Part shown: one piece after another, positions 51,789 through 60,684 of the stretch
Layout of the letters: every line of letters begins with the position of its first letter
Numbering within the stretch: position 1 is the stretch's first letter
Origin: Lentzea sp. NBRC 102530
GTDB taxonomy: Bacteria; Actinomycetota; Actinomycetes; Mycobacteriales; Pseudonocardiaceae
Length of the DNA: 64,000 nucleotides
Reading direction: 5' to 3'
Assembly: GCF_030269365.1 (NCBI RefSeq)
Contig: NZ_BSTF01000001.1
Location: 62,001 to 126,000, forward strand
Notes under the pieces: model-generated
Seen by the model: the letters and a program-made list of their open reading frames with translations, nothing else
Database searches by the model: none
Told to the model about the DNA's origin: nothing
Translations under genes and position numbers: made by a program

Positions 51789-52483
51789 TTCACGATCGTC
51801 GCGACCTCCGCCGGCTTCTCGGTGACCAGCCCGTGCGTCGCGTCGATCTCGTGCACCACGACGTTCGCCGGCACGTCCCGGCGCACCCCCGCGCGGTGCG
51901 CCTCGGACAACGGCAGCAGAGCTGGCGGCACCGGCAGGTCGCGCGCGGCGAGCACCAGCAGGAACGGCACGGTCACCTCGGCGAACACCGGCAGCGCGTC
52001 CACCAGCTCCGGCGAAGTCCGCAGCACGTCGAGAATCCTGCGCGACGGCCGGGTGATCGTCTCCAGCTGCGCGTCGAAGAGCGCGTTCAACTCGGCCAGG
52101 CTCCGCGTCACCTCCTCGGCGGCCAGCCCGGGGTAGTTCTCCGGATGCGTTGTGGCGGAACGATGTCCGTCCAGGCTGATCGCCGCCGGGCACGCCGGGT
52201 GACGCACCGCCCACAGCCCGGCGCGCACGCCGCCCAGCGAGTGACCGACCACCACGGGCTCGCCGAGTCCGAAGTGGACGACGGTCTCGCCGAGGTCGTC
52301 GAGCACCGCCTCCCAGTCCCAGTCGCCGTCGGGCGACTCGCCGTGCCCCCGGAGGTCGACCGCGACCGCGCGTCCGTCCAGCTCCGGCGCGAGCGCGGCC
52401 CAGTTCGAGCGGTCGCCGCCCAGCCCGTGCAGGAGCAGGTGCGGCGTGCCTTCGCCGCCGAAATCGGTCGCCGCCAGCTTCAC
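51758..52483 (-). CDS. Alpha/beta-fold hydrolase
   Basis: A 241-residue hydrolase starting at the GTG at 52483 with GAGGAGAG upstream. HGLGGDRSNW gives the oxyanion region, the nucleophile Ser is in VVGHSLGGVRAG, the acid is probably in LAARDLPVP and the His in EIDATHGLV. No signal peptide. The closest types are esterases and epoxide-hydrolase-like enzymes; substrate unknown. It is coupled by a GTGA overlap to the upstream HTH gene. Confidence 0.85.
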   Translation of the reverse strand: MKLAATDFGGEGTPHLLLHGLGGDRSNWAALAPELDGRAVAVDLRGHGESPDGDWDWEAVLDDLGETVVHFGLGEPVVVGHSLGGVRAGLWAVRHPACPAAISLDGHRSATTHPENYPGLAAEEVTRSLAELNALFDAQLETITRPSRRILDVLRTSPELVDALPVFAEVTVPFLLVLAARDLPVPPALLPLSEAHRAGVRRDVPANVVVHEIDATHGLVTEKPAEVATIVNQFVSNRFSA

Positions 52484-52944
52484 CGGTCTCTCCTCAGTCC
52501 TAGCCGTGCCTGGATGGAGTCGACGGCCACCCCGCCGTCCGGATGCCGCTGCAACTTGTGGCGGTTCACGAGGTCGTGCACGCCTTGGCGGGTGATGCCG
52601 AGCATCGCGCCCGCCACCCCGAACGACACGCCCTCCTTGCTGGGATGGCCGACCCGGCGTGCGCAGACCCGTCCCAGGGGCGTCGCCCACCACTCCTCGG
52701 GCGGGTCGAACGGCTCGTCGCCGGGGTGGAGCACGGCGATCAGCCGCACGGCCACCTGCCGCGCCACCGCGTCGCGTGGCCCGAGGAGCTGGGCGGCCCA
52801 CATGTCGGCGTCCGCGCGGACGGACAGCCGCAGGCCGTCGAGGTCGGCTTGCGGCAGCAGGATTTCCAGCGGGTCGAGGAGCCGGCTCGTGACGAGCCGG
52901 ATCAGGTCGTCCCGCAGATCGACGTGTTCCGAGAGGGTCGGCAC
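52480..52944 (-). CDS. Small HTH protein coupled to alpha/beta hydrolase
   Basis: A 154-residue protein. The N-terminal ~100 residues are helical (LRDDLIRLVTSRLLDPLEILLPQ, MWAAQLLGPRDAVARQVAVRLIAVL). The C-terminal part has an excisionase- or MerR-like HTH (VAGAMLGITRQGVHDLVNRHKL). Family uncertain. Translational coupling with the hydrolase suggests regulation of it. Confidence 0.6.
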   Translation of the reverse strand: MPTLSEHVDLRDDLIRLVTSRLLDPLEILLPQADLDGLRLSVRADADMWAAQLLGPRDAVARQVAVRLIAVLHPGDEPFDPPEEWWATPLGRVCARRVGHPSKEGVSFGVAGAMLGITRQGVHDLVNRHKLQRHPDGGVAVDSIQARLGLRRDR

Positions 52945-52978
52945 TTGACAGACGATAGCAAGTACTTGACGCCTGGCG

Positions 52979-53560
52979 TCAAGTAGTGAGCGCCGACTTC
53001 AGCACGTGTGACAGGACCGCTCGTGCGTCCGTGCCGGTCAGGAACGACCCTCGTAGCGCCAACCCGATCCCCACCGCCCCGAGCAGCACGACCACCTGCC
53101 GCACCGGCAGCGCGGGCGTGAGCCCCAGCCGTGCCACGTGTTCCTCCAGCACCGCGACCACCTGAGAGTCGTGCTGCTCCTGCACGGCGGCGATCTGAGC
53201 CGAGATCTCCGGCTGGGCGGCGGTGGCGGCGAGAACCTCCGCCGCCACCGCCGCCCACTTCGCCGCCTCCGCGTCCGCCACCCCGCTCAGCACCGCGACC
53301 AACTCGTCCGCCGACGAGGTCCGGGAGAGCGCGGCACGCAACCCCTCCAGGTGCGTTCCGGCGTCGGCCGACACGACGGCGAGCCACAGCCCTTCCTTGC
53401 CCCCGAAGTGCTTGTAGACCGCGCCCCGCGTGTACCCGGCCTCGGCGGCGATCTCCTCGACCGTGGCCGCCAGAAAGCCACGCCGCAGAAACACCAGCCG
53501 CCCGGCAGTCAACAGTTCAGCATGGGTCCGCGCCTGCGTCTCGGCTCTGGTCAACCGCAC
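52979..53560 (-). CDS. TetR-family regulator divergent from small membrane protein
   Basis: A 193-residue TetR protein from a GTG at 53560. HTH ETQARTHAELLTAGRLVFLRRGFLAATVEEIAAEAGYTRGAVYKHFGGKEGLWLAV and a typical C-terminal helical ligand domain. It is divergent from an 80-residue membrane protein; a 32-bp dyad lies between and is its probable operator. Confidence 0.88.
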   Translation of the reverse strand: MRLTRAETQARTHAELLTAGRLVFLRRGFLAATVEEIAAEAGYTRGAVYKHFGGKEGLWLAVVSADAGTHLEGLRAALSRTSSADELVAVLSGVADAEAAKWAAVAAEVLAATAAQPEISAQIAAVQEQHDSQVVAVLEEHVARLGLTPALPVRQVVVLLGAVGIGLALRGSFLTGTDARAVLSHVLKSALTT

Positions 53561-53575
53561 GGCAACCCCATCTCG

Positions 53576-53607
53576 GTAACACGGTGTTTCTGGAAACGCA
53601 GTGTCAC
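53576..53607. promoter_or_regulatory. 32-bp dyad between TetR and small membrane protein genes
   Basis: GTAACACGGTGTTTC, TG, GAAACGCAGTGTCAC: twelve of fifteen arm positions pair. It occupies the middle of the 63-base divergent promoter region, the expected place for a TetR operator. Confidence 0.65.
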
Positions 53608-53623
53608 TGTACGGTGGAGGACC

Positions 53624-53866
53624 ATGGACCTCCTGGCAGGCCTCGCCGCGGTGCTGAGCCTGCCGCTCACCCTCGCCGCGTTCACCTGGTACGCGCGCAG
53701 AGCCCGCCGCACCGGCAGTGGCCAGTCGCTGATGGCGCCGTTCGAGGAGATCTGGGACCCGGTGGCGCACCGCACGCACGTCGAGGTGCACGCGGAAGCA
53801 CAACGCACGCCCGAAACGCCGGCACCGGGCGACCCTCCGGAGGAGGAGTCGCCCGGCAAGGCGTGA
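53624..53866 (+). CDS. Small membrane protein, 80 residues
   Basis: ATG at 53624 with GGTGGAGG upstream. One N-terminal helix (LAGLAAVLSLPLTLAAFTWYA) followed by a basic stop (RRARR) and a cytoplasmic acidic/Pro tail (TPETPAPGDPPEEESP). No family recognised. It is regulated with the TetR gene and the dyad; the role could be stress- or efflux-related. Confidence 0.7.
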   Translation: MDLLAGLAAVLSLPLTLAAFTWYARRARRTGSGQSLMAPFEEIWDPVAHRTHVEVHAEAQRTPETPAPGDPPEEESPGKA

Positions 53867-53867
53867 A

Positions 53868-55493
53868 TCAGGCGGCCCACATCTGGACGGGCGCGATGTA
53901 GTTCCAGCTGTAGAGCTGGTTCGCGCCGTCGTAGCTGCCGTCCGTGCCGGCGCCGTAGGTGTCGTGGACGTAGAACTGGCCGTTGTCGTGGTAGCCGATC
54001 ACCACGGACAGGTGGCCTGCGGTCGAGCCCCAGGTGCCGCTCATGATGACGAACTTGCCCTGGTCGAGGAACGCGCGGACCTGCGCCGGGGTGAAGTTGC
54101 CCTGCTGGACGGCGGCGCCGTTGCGGGCCAGGAAGTCGCGCTCGGACTCCCAGGAGGCGCAGGGACGGGCCGGGTTGCCGCCGCAGTAGTAGCCGGTGAT
54201 CCAGCCGTGCGCGCCCTTCCACGCCCCGGTGCGGCCCCAGTCGGCCATCGTGCGGTTGAAGGTGGTGCCGCGGTTGGAGAACTCGTCGGTGATGTAGCGG
54301 CCCCACTTCGAGTAGTGCGAGAACGGCTGGGACACCTGGACGCCGTACTCGTTGGGCAGCTGGTAGGTCACGAGGTCGATCACCGCGCTGGTCGGGCCGC
54401 AGGACGAGTTGCCGTTGAAGTCGTTGCGGGTGTCCCAGAGCTGGTGGATGTACTCGGCGCGGTTCAGCCGGCCCATCGTGGTCACCTGGCCGCCGTCCAA
54501 CGACGAGGCCTTGAGCCCGGAAGCCTTCACGTAGCCACGCGCCGGGCTGCCGATCACGGCCTCGGCGCCGTCGAAGCCCGTCAGCGCGTAGTTGAACGAC
54601 AGGCCCTCGGTGACCCGGGAGGCCTTTTGCGTGGCCAGGTCCTGCACGTAGACACCGTTGAACGCCGAGAACTGGTCAGGCCCGAGCGTCTTGTCCGACA
54701 CGCAGCCCATGACCTCGTACGCGACGCGGGCGCCGTCGGTGCTCCACACCGCGCTGCGGTAGTGGTGCTTCGTCTGGCCGATCAGCGACGTGACCTCGCC
54801 GTTCTCCGACGCCAGCCCGAGCCACTGCGGTTCGGCGCCGCCGCACCGGTAGATCTCGTTGTGCTTGATGAAGCTGACGTGCCGCTTGCCCTCGACGTCG
54901 ACCAGTTTGAAGTCGCGGTACAAAGCCTCGTCACCAGAACTGATGAGCGGCTTCGCGGCGCCCGACTTCAGGTCGAACCGCACCAGCGAGCCCACGAACG
55001 TGCTGTCGTCGGCCACGTCCGGGTGCTCGACGGCGAGCAGGCCCGTGCCGTCGGTGGTGAAGCCGAGCAACGACGGCGAACGCCCCTTGAGCTTGCCCGC
55101 GACGACGCCGTCCACCACCACGTTCTCGCCGTCGGCGTAGGCGAGCGTCGCACCGTGGAACACGGCCGACGTGATCGCCCCACGTGCGATGAACCGCTTC
55201 TTGCCGTAGCGGTCGACGGTGTGCAGCGAGCCACCGCTCGTACCGTCGAAGTCTGAGATCACAGCCGCATAGGCGCCATCGGCAGAAGACGTCGAACGGA
55301 CTGTGTAGGCGGGATCGCTGACAGCGAAAGAGGCTCTCGCCACGCCGCCGACGACCACGTCGTAGCCGGAGCCCGAGCGGACGGCGTGCGACTGGGCGGG
55401 ACTGGAGGAGTAGGGCTCGACGCCCTGGGCGGGGGACACCGCGGCGGCCACCGCGCCGAGTGCCAGCACCAGGGCCAGTGAGGTTTTCGTCAT
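53868..55493 (-). CDS. Secreted C39-like cysteine peptidase with beta-propeller-like N-terminal region
   Basis: A 541-residue exported protein. The signal peptide ends near AQGVE. Residues ~40-340 look like repeated beta-strand units (YTVRSTSSADGAYAAVISDFDG, AVWSTDGARVAYEV) of a propeller. Residues ~355-541 form a papain-like Peptidase_C39_2 domain: Cys in NSSCGPTSAVIDLV, His in GHLSVVIGYHDNG and Asp in YVHDTYG. It could cleave a double-glycine leader or cell-wall peptide, but no exporter or substrate gene is adjacent. Confidence 0.82.
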   Translation of the reverse strand: MTKTSLALVLALGAVAAAVSPAQGVEPYSSSPAQSHAVRSGSGYDVVVGGVARASFAVSDPAYTVRSTSSADGAYAAVISDFDGTSGGSLHTVDRYGKKRFIARGAITSAVFHGATLAYADGENVVVDGVVAGKLKGRSPSLLGFTTDGTGLLAVEHPDVADDSTFVGSLVRFDLKSGAAKPLISSGDEALYRDFKLVDVEGKRHVSFIKHNEIYRCGGAEPQWLGLASENGEVTSLIGQTKHHYRSAVWSTDGARVAYEVMGCVSDKTLGPDQFSAFNGVYVQDLATQKASRVTEGLSFNYALTGFDGAEAVIGSPARGYVKASGLKASSLDGGQVTTMGRLNRAEYIHQLWDTRNDFNGNSSCGPTSAVIDLVTYQLPNEYGVQVSQPFSHYSKWGRYITDEFSNRGTTFNRTMADWGRTGAWKGAHGWITGYYCGGNPARPCASWESERDFLARNGAAVQQGNFTPAQVRAFLDQGKFVIMSGTWGSTAGHLSVVIGYHDNGQFYVHDTYGAGTDGSYDGANQLYSWNYIAPVQMWAA

Positions 55494-55556
55494 GGTGCAA
55501 ACGTCCTGGCGCGTGGCATGCGTCCGGTATGCGGTTGGTGGTTACGATCGGGAGTT

Positions 55557-58103
55557 GTGGAGTTCCGGGTGCTCGGGCCGGTCGAGTGTTACGCCGACGA
55601 CGGCGTGCGGCTGGGCCTTGGGCCGCCCAAGCAGCGAGCGGTGCTCGCGTTGCTCCTCGCGCAACCGGGCCGGGTGCTGTCGGTCGACCGGCTGATCAGC
55701 GTGCTGTGGGACGACGCCCCGCCCAAGACGGCGTTGAAGAACCTCCAGGTCTACGTCTACCAGCTGCGCAAGATCGTGGGCTCGCGGCTGCTCTCGCGCG
55801 CCCCCGGCTACCTGATGTCGATCGACCCGGCCGAGCTCGACCTGACCCGCTTCACCGAGTTGCTCGAGGTGGCCCGCCGCGAACGCACGCCGCAGGCCTA
55901 CCGCGAGGCGCTCGCGTTGTGGCGCGGTCCCGCCCTCGCCGACCTGAGCGCGTCCGGGCTGCTGCGCGGGGTCGTGGCGCAGCTCGAGGAACTCCGGCTC
56001 GCCGCCCGCGTCGAGTGCGCCGAGGCCGAGCTGGACCTCGGCCGGCACGTCGAGATCAGCGCGGACCTCACCGAGTGGGTGCGCGAACACCCGTTGCACG
56101 AACGCCTGCGGGAACTGCAGATGGTCGCGCTGCACCGCGCGGGCCGGGCGGCCGAGGCGCTCGCCGCCTACCAGGAGTGCCGGCGCGTCCTGCAGGACGA
56201 GCTCGGCGTCGAGCCGGGGGAGTCGCTGCGGCGCCTGCAGGCCGAGATCCTGCGGGCGAAACCCGTTGGGGCGGCGGCGATCCGGCAGTTGCCCCCGGAC
56301 GTCGTCACGTTCGCGGGCCGCTCGCGCGAGCTCACCCTGATCAAGAACCAGCTCCGCCAGGACCGGGTCGCGGTGTGCGTGATCACCGGCCAGGCGGGCA
56401 TCGGCAAGTCGGCGCTGGCGGTGCGGGCGGCGCACGAGATCGCGGCCCGCTTCCCCGACGGCCAGCTCTACGCCGACCTGTCCGACGGCGCGTCCGAGCG
56501 GGTGCTGAGCCAGTTCCTCCGTGCGCTCGGCGAACGTCCCGGCGACGAGGAGGCCCTGCGCTACCGCTCGCTCACCGCGTCCCGCCGCCTGCTCGTGGTG
56601 CTGGACAACGTCGCCACCGCGGGCCAGGTCAAACGCCTGCTGCCGACCGGCCCCGGCTCGGCGGTGCTGATCACCTCGCGCCGCCCGCTGACGGCGTTGC
56701 ACGGTGCCTCGTACGTCAAACTCGGTGCCCTGCAACTGGAAGACGCCTACCGCCTGCTGGAGGGTGTTGCCGGTCGGGTCGAGGACGCCGCCGACCTCGT
56801 GCGCTGGTGCGGCGGTCTGCCCCTGGCGCTGCGCATCGCCGGAGCCCGGCTCGCCGCCCGTCCACAGTGGACGGCCCCGTTGCTCGCGACCCGGCTGGCC
56901 GACGAGACCCGCCGCCTCGACGAGCTGCGGCTGGGCGACGTCGCGGTCCGCTCGGCGTTCGAGGTCAGCTACGCCGAACTCGGATCCGCCGACGTGGCCA
57001 GGGTCTTCCGCCTGCTCGGGCTGCTCGACGGCCCGGACTTCGCGGTCGCCGCCGCCCGCGCCCTGACCGACGTGCCGGACGTCGAGGAACTCCTCGCCGA
57101 ACTCGCCGACGCGCACCTGGTCGAGGAACCGGTGCCGGGCCGGTACGCCCTGCACGACCTGCTGCGCCTGTTCGCCCGCGAACGCTGCCGCGCCACCGAG
57201 ACGTCCGGGGAACGCACCCTCGCCCTGGAACGTCTGCACAAGCACTACCTGGAAGCGCTGGCGGACAACCCGACCGACCTCTGGCTGGCCGAGGAACGCG
57301 ACAACCTCCTGGCCGCCGCCCACCAGGCCTCGCCGGCGGGGGCGATCGCGTTCGCCGAGGGCCTGTCCTGGTACTTCCGCCGCCGCTCGGAGGTCACGGA
57401 CTGGACGGCGCTGAACACCCTGGCGCTGGAAGCCGCCCGCACGCTGGGCGACCTGCGGGCGGAAGCGCTGGCGCTGAAGGAACTCGGTGCGGCCTGCGAG
57501 CGGGGCTTCAGGTTCACCGAGGCCCAGCAGCACTGGACGGCCGCCCTGGAGCTGGCCCGCGCCCTGCACGACCGCCAGCTGGAAGCCGTGACGCTCAACA
57601 ACCTCGGCATAGCCCACTGGCGCCGCCGCGACCTGCCCGCCGCCCTGACGTCGCTGGAGGCGTCGCTGACGTTGCGCGAGGAGCTGGACGACGCCCAGGG
57701 CGCGGCCTACGTGCGCACCAACCTCGGCCTCGTGCACGCGGCGCGCGGGGACCTCCCGGCCGCGCTGGTCTGCTACGAGGAGACGCTGACGACGTTGCGG
57801 GCGTGCGGCGACAGGCCGGGGGAGCTGCACGCGCTGGCGAACATGGCCGACGCGCACCGCCAGCTCGGGTCCCTTCCCCAGGCGCTGGAGCTGGCGGACG
57901 AGGCGTTGCGGCTGGCCCGGTCGGTGGGGGACCGGCAGATCGAGGCGGGGGTGCTGCTGGACCGGGGGATCGTGCACGAGCTGGCCGGGCGGGTGCAGGA
58001 CGCCAAGGCCTCCTACGGGGAGGCCGTGGAGTTGTCGCGCCGGATCGGGTTCCGGTGGGGGGAAACGGAAGCGGCGCGGCGACTGGAGGGGCTGGACGGC
58101 TGA
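55557..58103 (+). CDS. AfsR/SARP-type transcriptional regulator (BTAD, NB-ARC, TPR)
   Basis: An 848-residue regulator. OmpR-like winged HTH at 1-95 (FRVLGPVECYADDGVRLGLGPPKQRAVLALLL), BTAD at about 95-240, NB-ARC ATPase with P-loop ITGQAGIGKSAL and Walker B RLLVVLDNVAT, a winged-helix region, and C-terminal TPR repeats (LNNLGIAHWRRRDLPAALTSLEASL and others). AfsR-like proteins activate secondary-metabolite genes. GTG start at 55557 with a close GGGAG. No biosynthetic cluster is adjacent. A G-rich repeat array follows the stop directly. Confidence 0.92.
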   Translation: MEFRVLGPVECYADDGVRLGLGPPKQRAVLALLLAQPGRVLSVDRLISVLWDDAPPKTALKNLQVYVYQLRKIVGSRLLSRAPGYLMSIDPAELDLTRFTELLEVARRERTPQAYREALALWRGPALADLSASGLLRGVVAQLEELRLAARVECAEAELDLGRHVEISADLTEWVREHPLHERLRELQMVALHRAGRAAEALAAYQECRRVLQDELGVEPGESLRRLQAEILRAKPVGAAAIRQLPPDVVTFAGRSRELTLIKNQLRQDRVAVCVITGQAGIGKSALAVRAAHEIAARFPDGQLYADLSDGASERVLSQFLRALGERPGDEEALRYRSLTASRRLLVVLDNVATAGQVKRLLPTGPGSAVLITSRRPLTALHGASYVKLGALQLEDAYRLLEGVAGRVEDAADLVRWCGGLPLALRIAGARLAARPQWTAPLLATRLADETRRLDELRLGDVAVRSAFEVSYAELGSADVARVFRLLGLLDGPDFAVAAARALTDVPDVEELLAELADAHLVEEPVPGRYALHDLLRLFARERCRATETSGERTLALERLHKHYLEALADNPTDLWLAEERDNLLAAAHQASPAGAIAFAEGLSWYFRRRSEVTDWTALNTLALEAARTLGDLRAEALALKELGAACERGFRFTEAQQHWTAALELARALHDRQLEAVTLNNLGIAHWRRRDLPAALTSLEASLTLREELDDAQGAAYVRTNLGLVHAARGDLPAALVCYEETLTTLRACGDRPGELHALANMADAHRQLGSLPQALELADEALRLARSVGDRQIEAGVLLDRGIVHELAGRVQDAKASYGEAVELSRRIGFRWGETEAARRLEGLDG

Positions 58104-58300
58104 GCGAGCTGGGCGGGCTGGGCGGGCTGGGCGGGCTGAGCGGCTGGGCGGCTGGGCGGGCTGGGCGGCTGGGCGGGCTGGGCGGGCTGGGCGGGCTGGG
58201 CGGCTGGGCGGGCTGGGCGGGCTGGGCGGGCTGAGCGGCTGGGCGGGCTGGGCGAGTTGAGCGGGTTGGGTGGGCTGAGCTGCTGAGCGGACTGAGCGGC
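58101..58300. repeat. G-rich tandem array of 8-9 bp units
   Basis: About twenty units of GGGCGGGCT or GGGCGGCT, degenerating towards 58300. The plus strand has many GGG runs (G-quadruplex potential) and the minus strand is C-rich. It starts at the SARP stop and lies between convergent genes. Confidence 0.9.
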
Positions 58301-58310
58301 ACCCCGCCGG

Positions 58311-58373
58311 GCCGAGTGCCTACCCGGCCGAGTACCTACCCGGCCGAGTACCTACCGGCCGAGTACCTGCTCG
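58311..58373. repeat. Minisatellite of four 15-16 bp units at the end of the VAO gene
   Basis: Four copies of a GCCGAGTACCTACCCG-like unit. The stop codon and the last ten codons of the VAO-type gene lie within it, giving the C-terminus RYSAGRYSAG. Confidence 0.9.
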
Positions 58374-59616
58374 GCGCGAACACCCCGTCCGGGTCCAGCG
58401 CCAGCCCGATCCGCGCCTGCAAGCCGGTCGGCTCCCCGGGCCGGTCCACGTCCAGCCGGTGCGCCGGAAACCCCTGTGCCGCAAACGCTTCCCTCATCCG
58501 CCCCAAAGCCGCACGCGCCTCCGTCACGGCACCGGCGTCGTGCGCCGGGAACGCGAGGGCGATCACGTGGTCGACGGTGTCGAAGTCGTGCACGTTCACC
58601 GTGACCGCCGGAGTCGTGGCGCAGCAGTCGCGGATCAGCTTCTCCGTCACCGCCAGCGCCGCACCCGAGAACGGCACCACCGGCAGGAACATCAGCATCC
58701 CCACCTCGGCGTCGAGCCGGTCGGCCGGGCAGCCCCTCGTCCGCCGCACGAACCAGGTGTCGGCCGGATCGGGGTCGCCCGCGTACGTCCCCAGCACCGC
58801 CGCGTCCACGGCGGGCCCCTCCACCAACGGCGAATCCGCTGCCGCGCCACGAAGAACAGAGCTGAGCGCCTCCACGACCTCGCCCGCGCCGCTCAGGCAC
58901 ACGTGCGCCAGGTAGCCGTCGAACTGGGCGGCCACCGGGTTGTAGAGCTTGGTGGTCGGCGGGATCAGGCGCTGCGCCGTCCACTCGCGCAGGGCGTCGA
59001 CGGCGTCGGCGAGGTCGTCGCCTGCGAAGGTGAACGGCAGCACCCGGACCTCCTCCGGGCGCGGCAGCAGCCGGACGACGGCGGCGGTGACGACACCGAA
59101 CGCCGACTGCGTGAACAGGTGGGTGAGCGACGGGCCGAGGCCGTGCGGGCGGGGCGTCGCGGACGTTCCCGGCCACCAGCCGACGTGCTCCACGGTGCCG
59201 TCGGCCAGCACGACCTCCAGGCCCACCAGGTCCTCGGTGCGGGAGCGGTGGACGCCGAAGCCGCGTTCCAGGGCGTTGCCGATCACGCTGGTGTGCATCG
59301 AGGACGTGGTGAGGTTGAAGATCCTCGGCTTGCCCCGCAACGACTCCGCCAGTGCGCCCTGCGTCACGCCCGGCTCGATCACGGCGTAGCCGCGGTCGAC
59401 GTCGAGCGCGCGCACCCGGTCGAGGCCCGACAGGTCGAGCACCACGGCGCCGTCGTGCACCGGCAGACCCGAGCCCAGGCCCCAGTTGTGGCCCTTGCTG
59501 AACGGGTGCAGCGACCGGCCGGAGCGGACGACGTCCACGACCTCGCCGACGCTGGAGGGCCGGAGGACGTCGGTGATCACGCGCGGGCGGAAGGCGGCGG
59601 GCTGCTCGATGGACAC
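58336..59616 (-). CDS. VAO/PCMH-type FAD-dependent oxidoreductase
   Basis: A 426-residue flavoprotein. The N-terminal FAD-binding domain shows SLHPFSKGHNWGLGSGLP and the stretch AVIEPGVTQGALAESL. The substrate domain covers the C-terminal half. The layout is that of vanillyl-alcohol oxidase and 4-cresol dehydrogenase relatives, so a phenolic substrate is possible. GTG at 59616 (another at 59625). No signal peptide. The C-terminus is made of minisatellite repeats. Divergent from an SMP-30-like gene, with which it may share a pathway. Confidence 0.82.
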   Translation of the reverse strand: MSIEQPAAFRPRVITDVLRPSSVGEVVDVVRSGRSLHPFSKGHNWGLGSGLPVHDGAVVLDLSGLDRVRALDVDRGYAVIEPGVTQGALAESLRGKPRIFNLTTSSMHTSVIGNALERGFGVHRSRTEDLVGLEVVLADGTVEHVGWWPGTSATPRPHGLGPSLTHLFTQSAFGVVTAAVVRLLPRPEEVRVLPFTFAGDDLADAVDALREWTAQRLIPPTTKLYNPVAAQFDGYLAHVCLSGAGEVVEALSSVLRGAAADSPLVEGPAVDAAVLGTYAGDPDPADTWFVRRTRGCPADRLDAEVGMLMFLPVVPFSGAALAVTEKLIRDCCATTPAVTVNVHDFDTVDHVIALAFPAHDAGAVTEARAALGRMREAFAAQGFPAHRLDVDRPGEPTGLQARIGLALDPDGVFAPSRYSAGRYSAG

Positions 59617-59741
59617 GTCGCGCACGATAGGTCGGCCGCAAGCCGGAAACGCCCGCACGCGCGCAGGACTACTCGAACCGGTGAACAAGTGGGGTCGGAA
59701 GTCGGTAGCCGCTGGCCGGCGCGGTGGCGAGGATCGGCAGG

Positions 59742-60674
59742 ATGACGAGAATCCTGATCTCGCTGCTCCTCCTCGTGCTCACCCCGGCCACCGCCGACGC
59801 CGCCACCCCCTGCCCGCCGGTGATCACCGGCAACGGCCCGTCGCTGCACCCCGAAGGCGTCGCGTACGACCCGCTGCGCCGTCAGTTCCTCGTCGGCTCC
59901 GTCACGCACGGCACCGTGTCGAGGGTCGTCGGCGGCCAGGCCCGCACCCTCGTCGACGACCCGTGGCTGATCACCACGATGGGCCTCGCGGTCGATGCGA
60001 AGCGCGGCCGCGTGCTCGTCGCCAACGCCGACCTGGGGCTCGCCGACCGCAGCAGGCCGGAGACCACCAGGGCGTTCGCCGGGCTCGGCATCTACGACCT
60101 GCGCACCGGCAAGGCGCTGCACCGCGTCACGCTCGCCACCGGCCCCGGCCACTTCGCCAACGACGTCGCACTCGCCCCGGACGGCACGGCGTTCGTCACC
60201 GACTCCATCTCCGGCACGGTCCACCGGATCACGCCGAACGGCCACGCCACGCCCCTCGTCCAGCACCCCGGCCTCGCGCAGCCGCCGACCGGGGGCTGGG
60301 GCCTCAACGGCATCGTGCACGTCGGCGACCAGCTGGTCGTGGCTCTGTCGGGCGCCCGCAAGCTCGCGGTGATCCCGTTGGGCAACCCGCGCGACGTCAC
60401 CACGATCACCGCCCCTGTCGGAGCGCCCGACGGGCTGCTCGCGCTGGGCCGCAACCGCTTGCTGCTCGTCGACAACACCGCCGCGAACCGGCTCGTCGAG
60501 GTGCGCACGCAGGATCGTTGGCAGACCGTGGAAATCGTCGAGGAGACCGTGTGGCCGGACAAGGCGCCGACCACCCTCGCGCAGACGCCGTGCGGCGTGT
60601 ACGCGCTGGCAGGCAGGCTGGACGTGTTGCTCGCGGGAGGCCGCAGCGACGAGTTCGTACTCCGAAAGGCCTAG
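59742..60674 (+). CDS. Secreted SMP-30/gluconolactonase-like beta-propeller protein
   Basis: A 310-residue exported protein (signal peptide ILISLLLLVLTPATADA). Propeller strands recur (HPEGVAYDPLRRQFLVGSVTHG, ANDVALAPDGTAFVTDSISGTVHRI, NGIVHVGDQLVVALSG). Only two Cys at the start and one near the end. It resembles SMP-30/strictosidine-synthase-like six-bladed propellers, many of which are lactonases. Divergent from the VAO gene. ATG at 59742 with GAGGATC upstream. Confidence 0.8.
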   Translation: MTRILISLLLLVLTPATADAATPCPPVITGNGPSLHPEGVAYDPLRRQFLVGSVTHGTVSRVVGGQARTLVDDPWLITTMGLAVDAKRGRVLVANADLGLADRSRPETTRAFAGLGIYDLRTGKALHRVTLATGPGHFANDVALAPDGTAFVTDSISGTVHRITPNGHATPLVQHPGLAQPPTGGWGLNGIVHVGDQLVVALSGARKLAVIPLGNPRDVTTITAPVGAPDGLLALGRNRLLLVDNTAANRLVEVRTQDRWQTVEIVEETVWPDKAPTTLAQTPCGVYALAGRLDVLLAGGRSDEFVLRKA

Positions 60675-60684
60675 TCTGAGGCGT

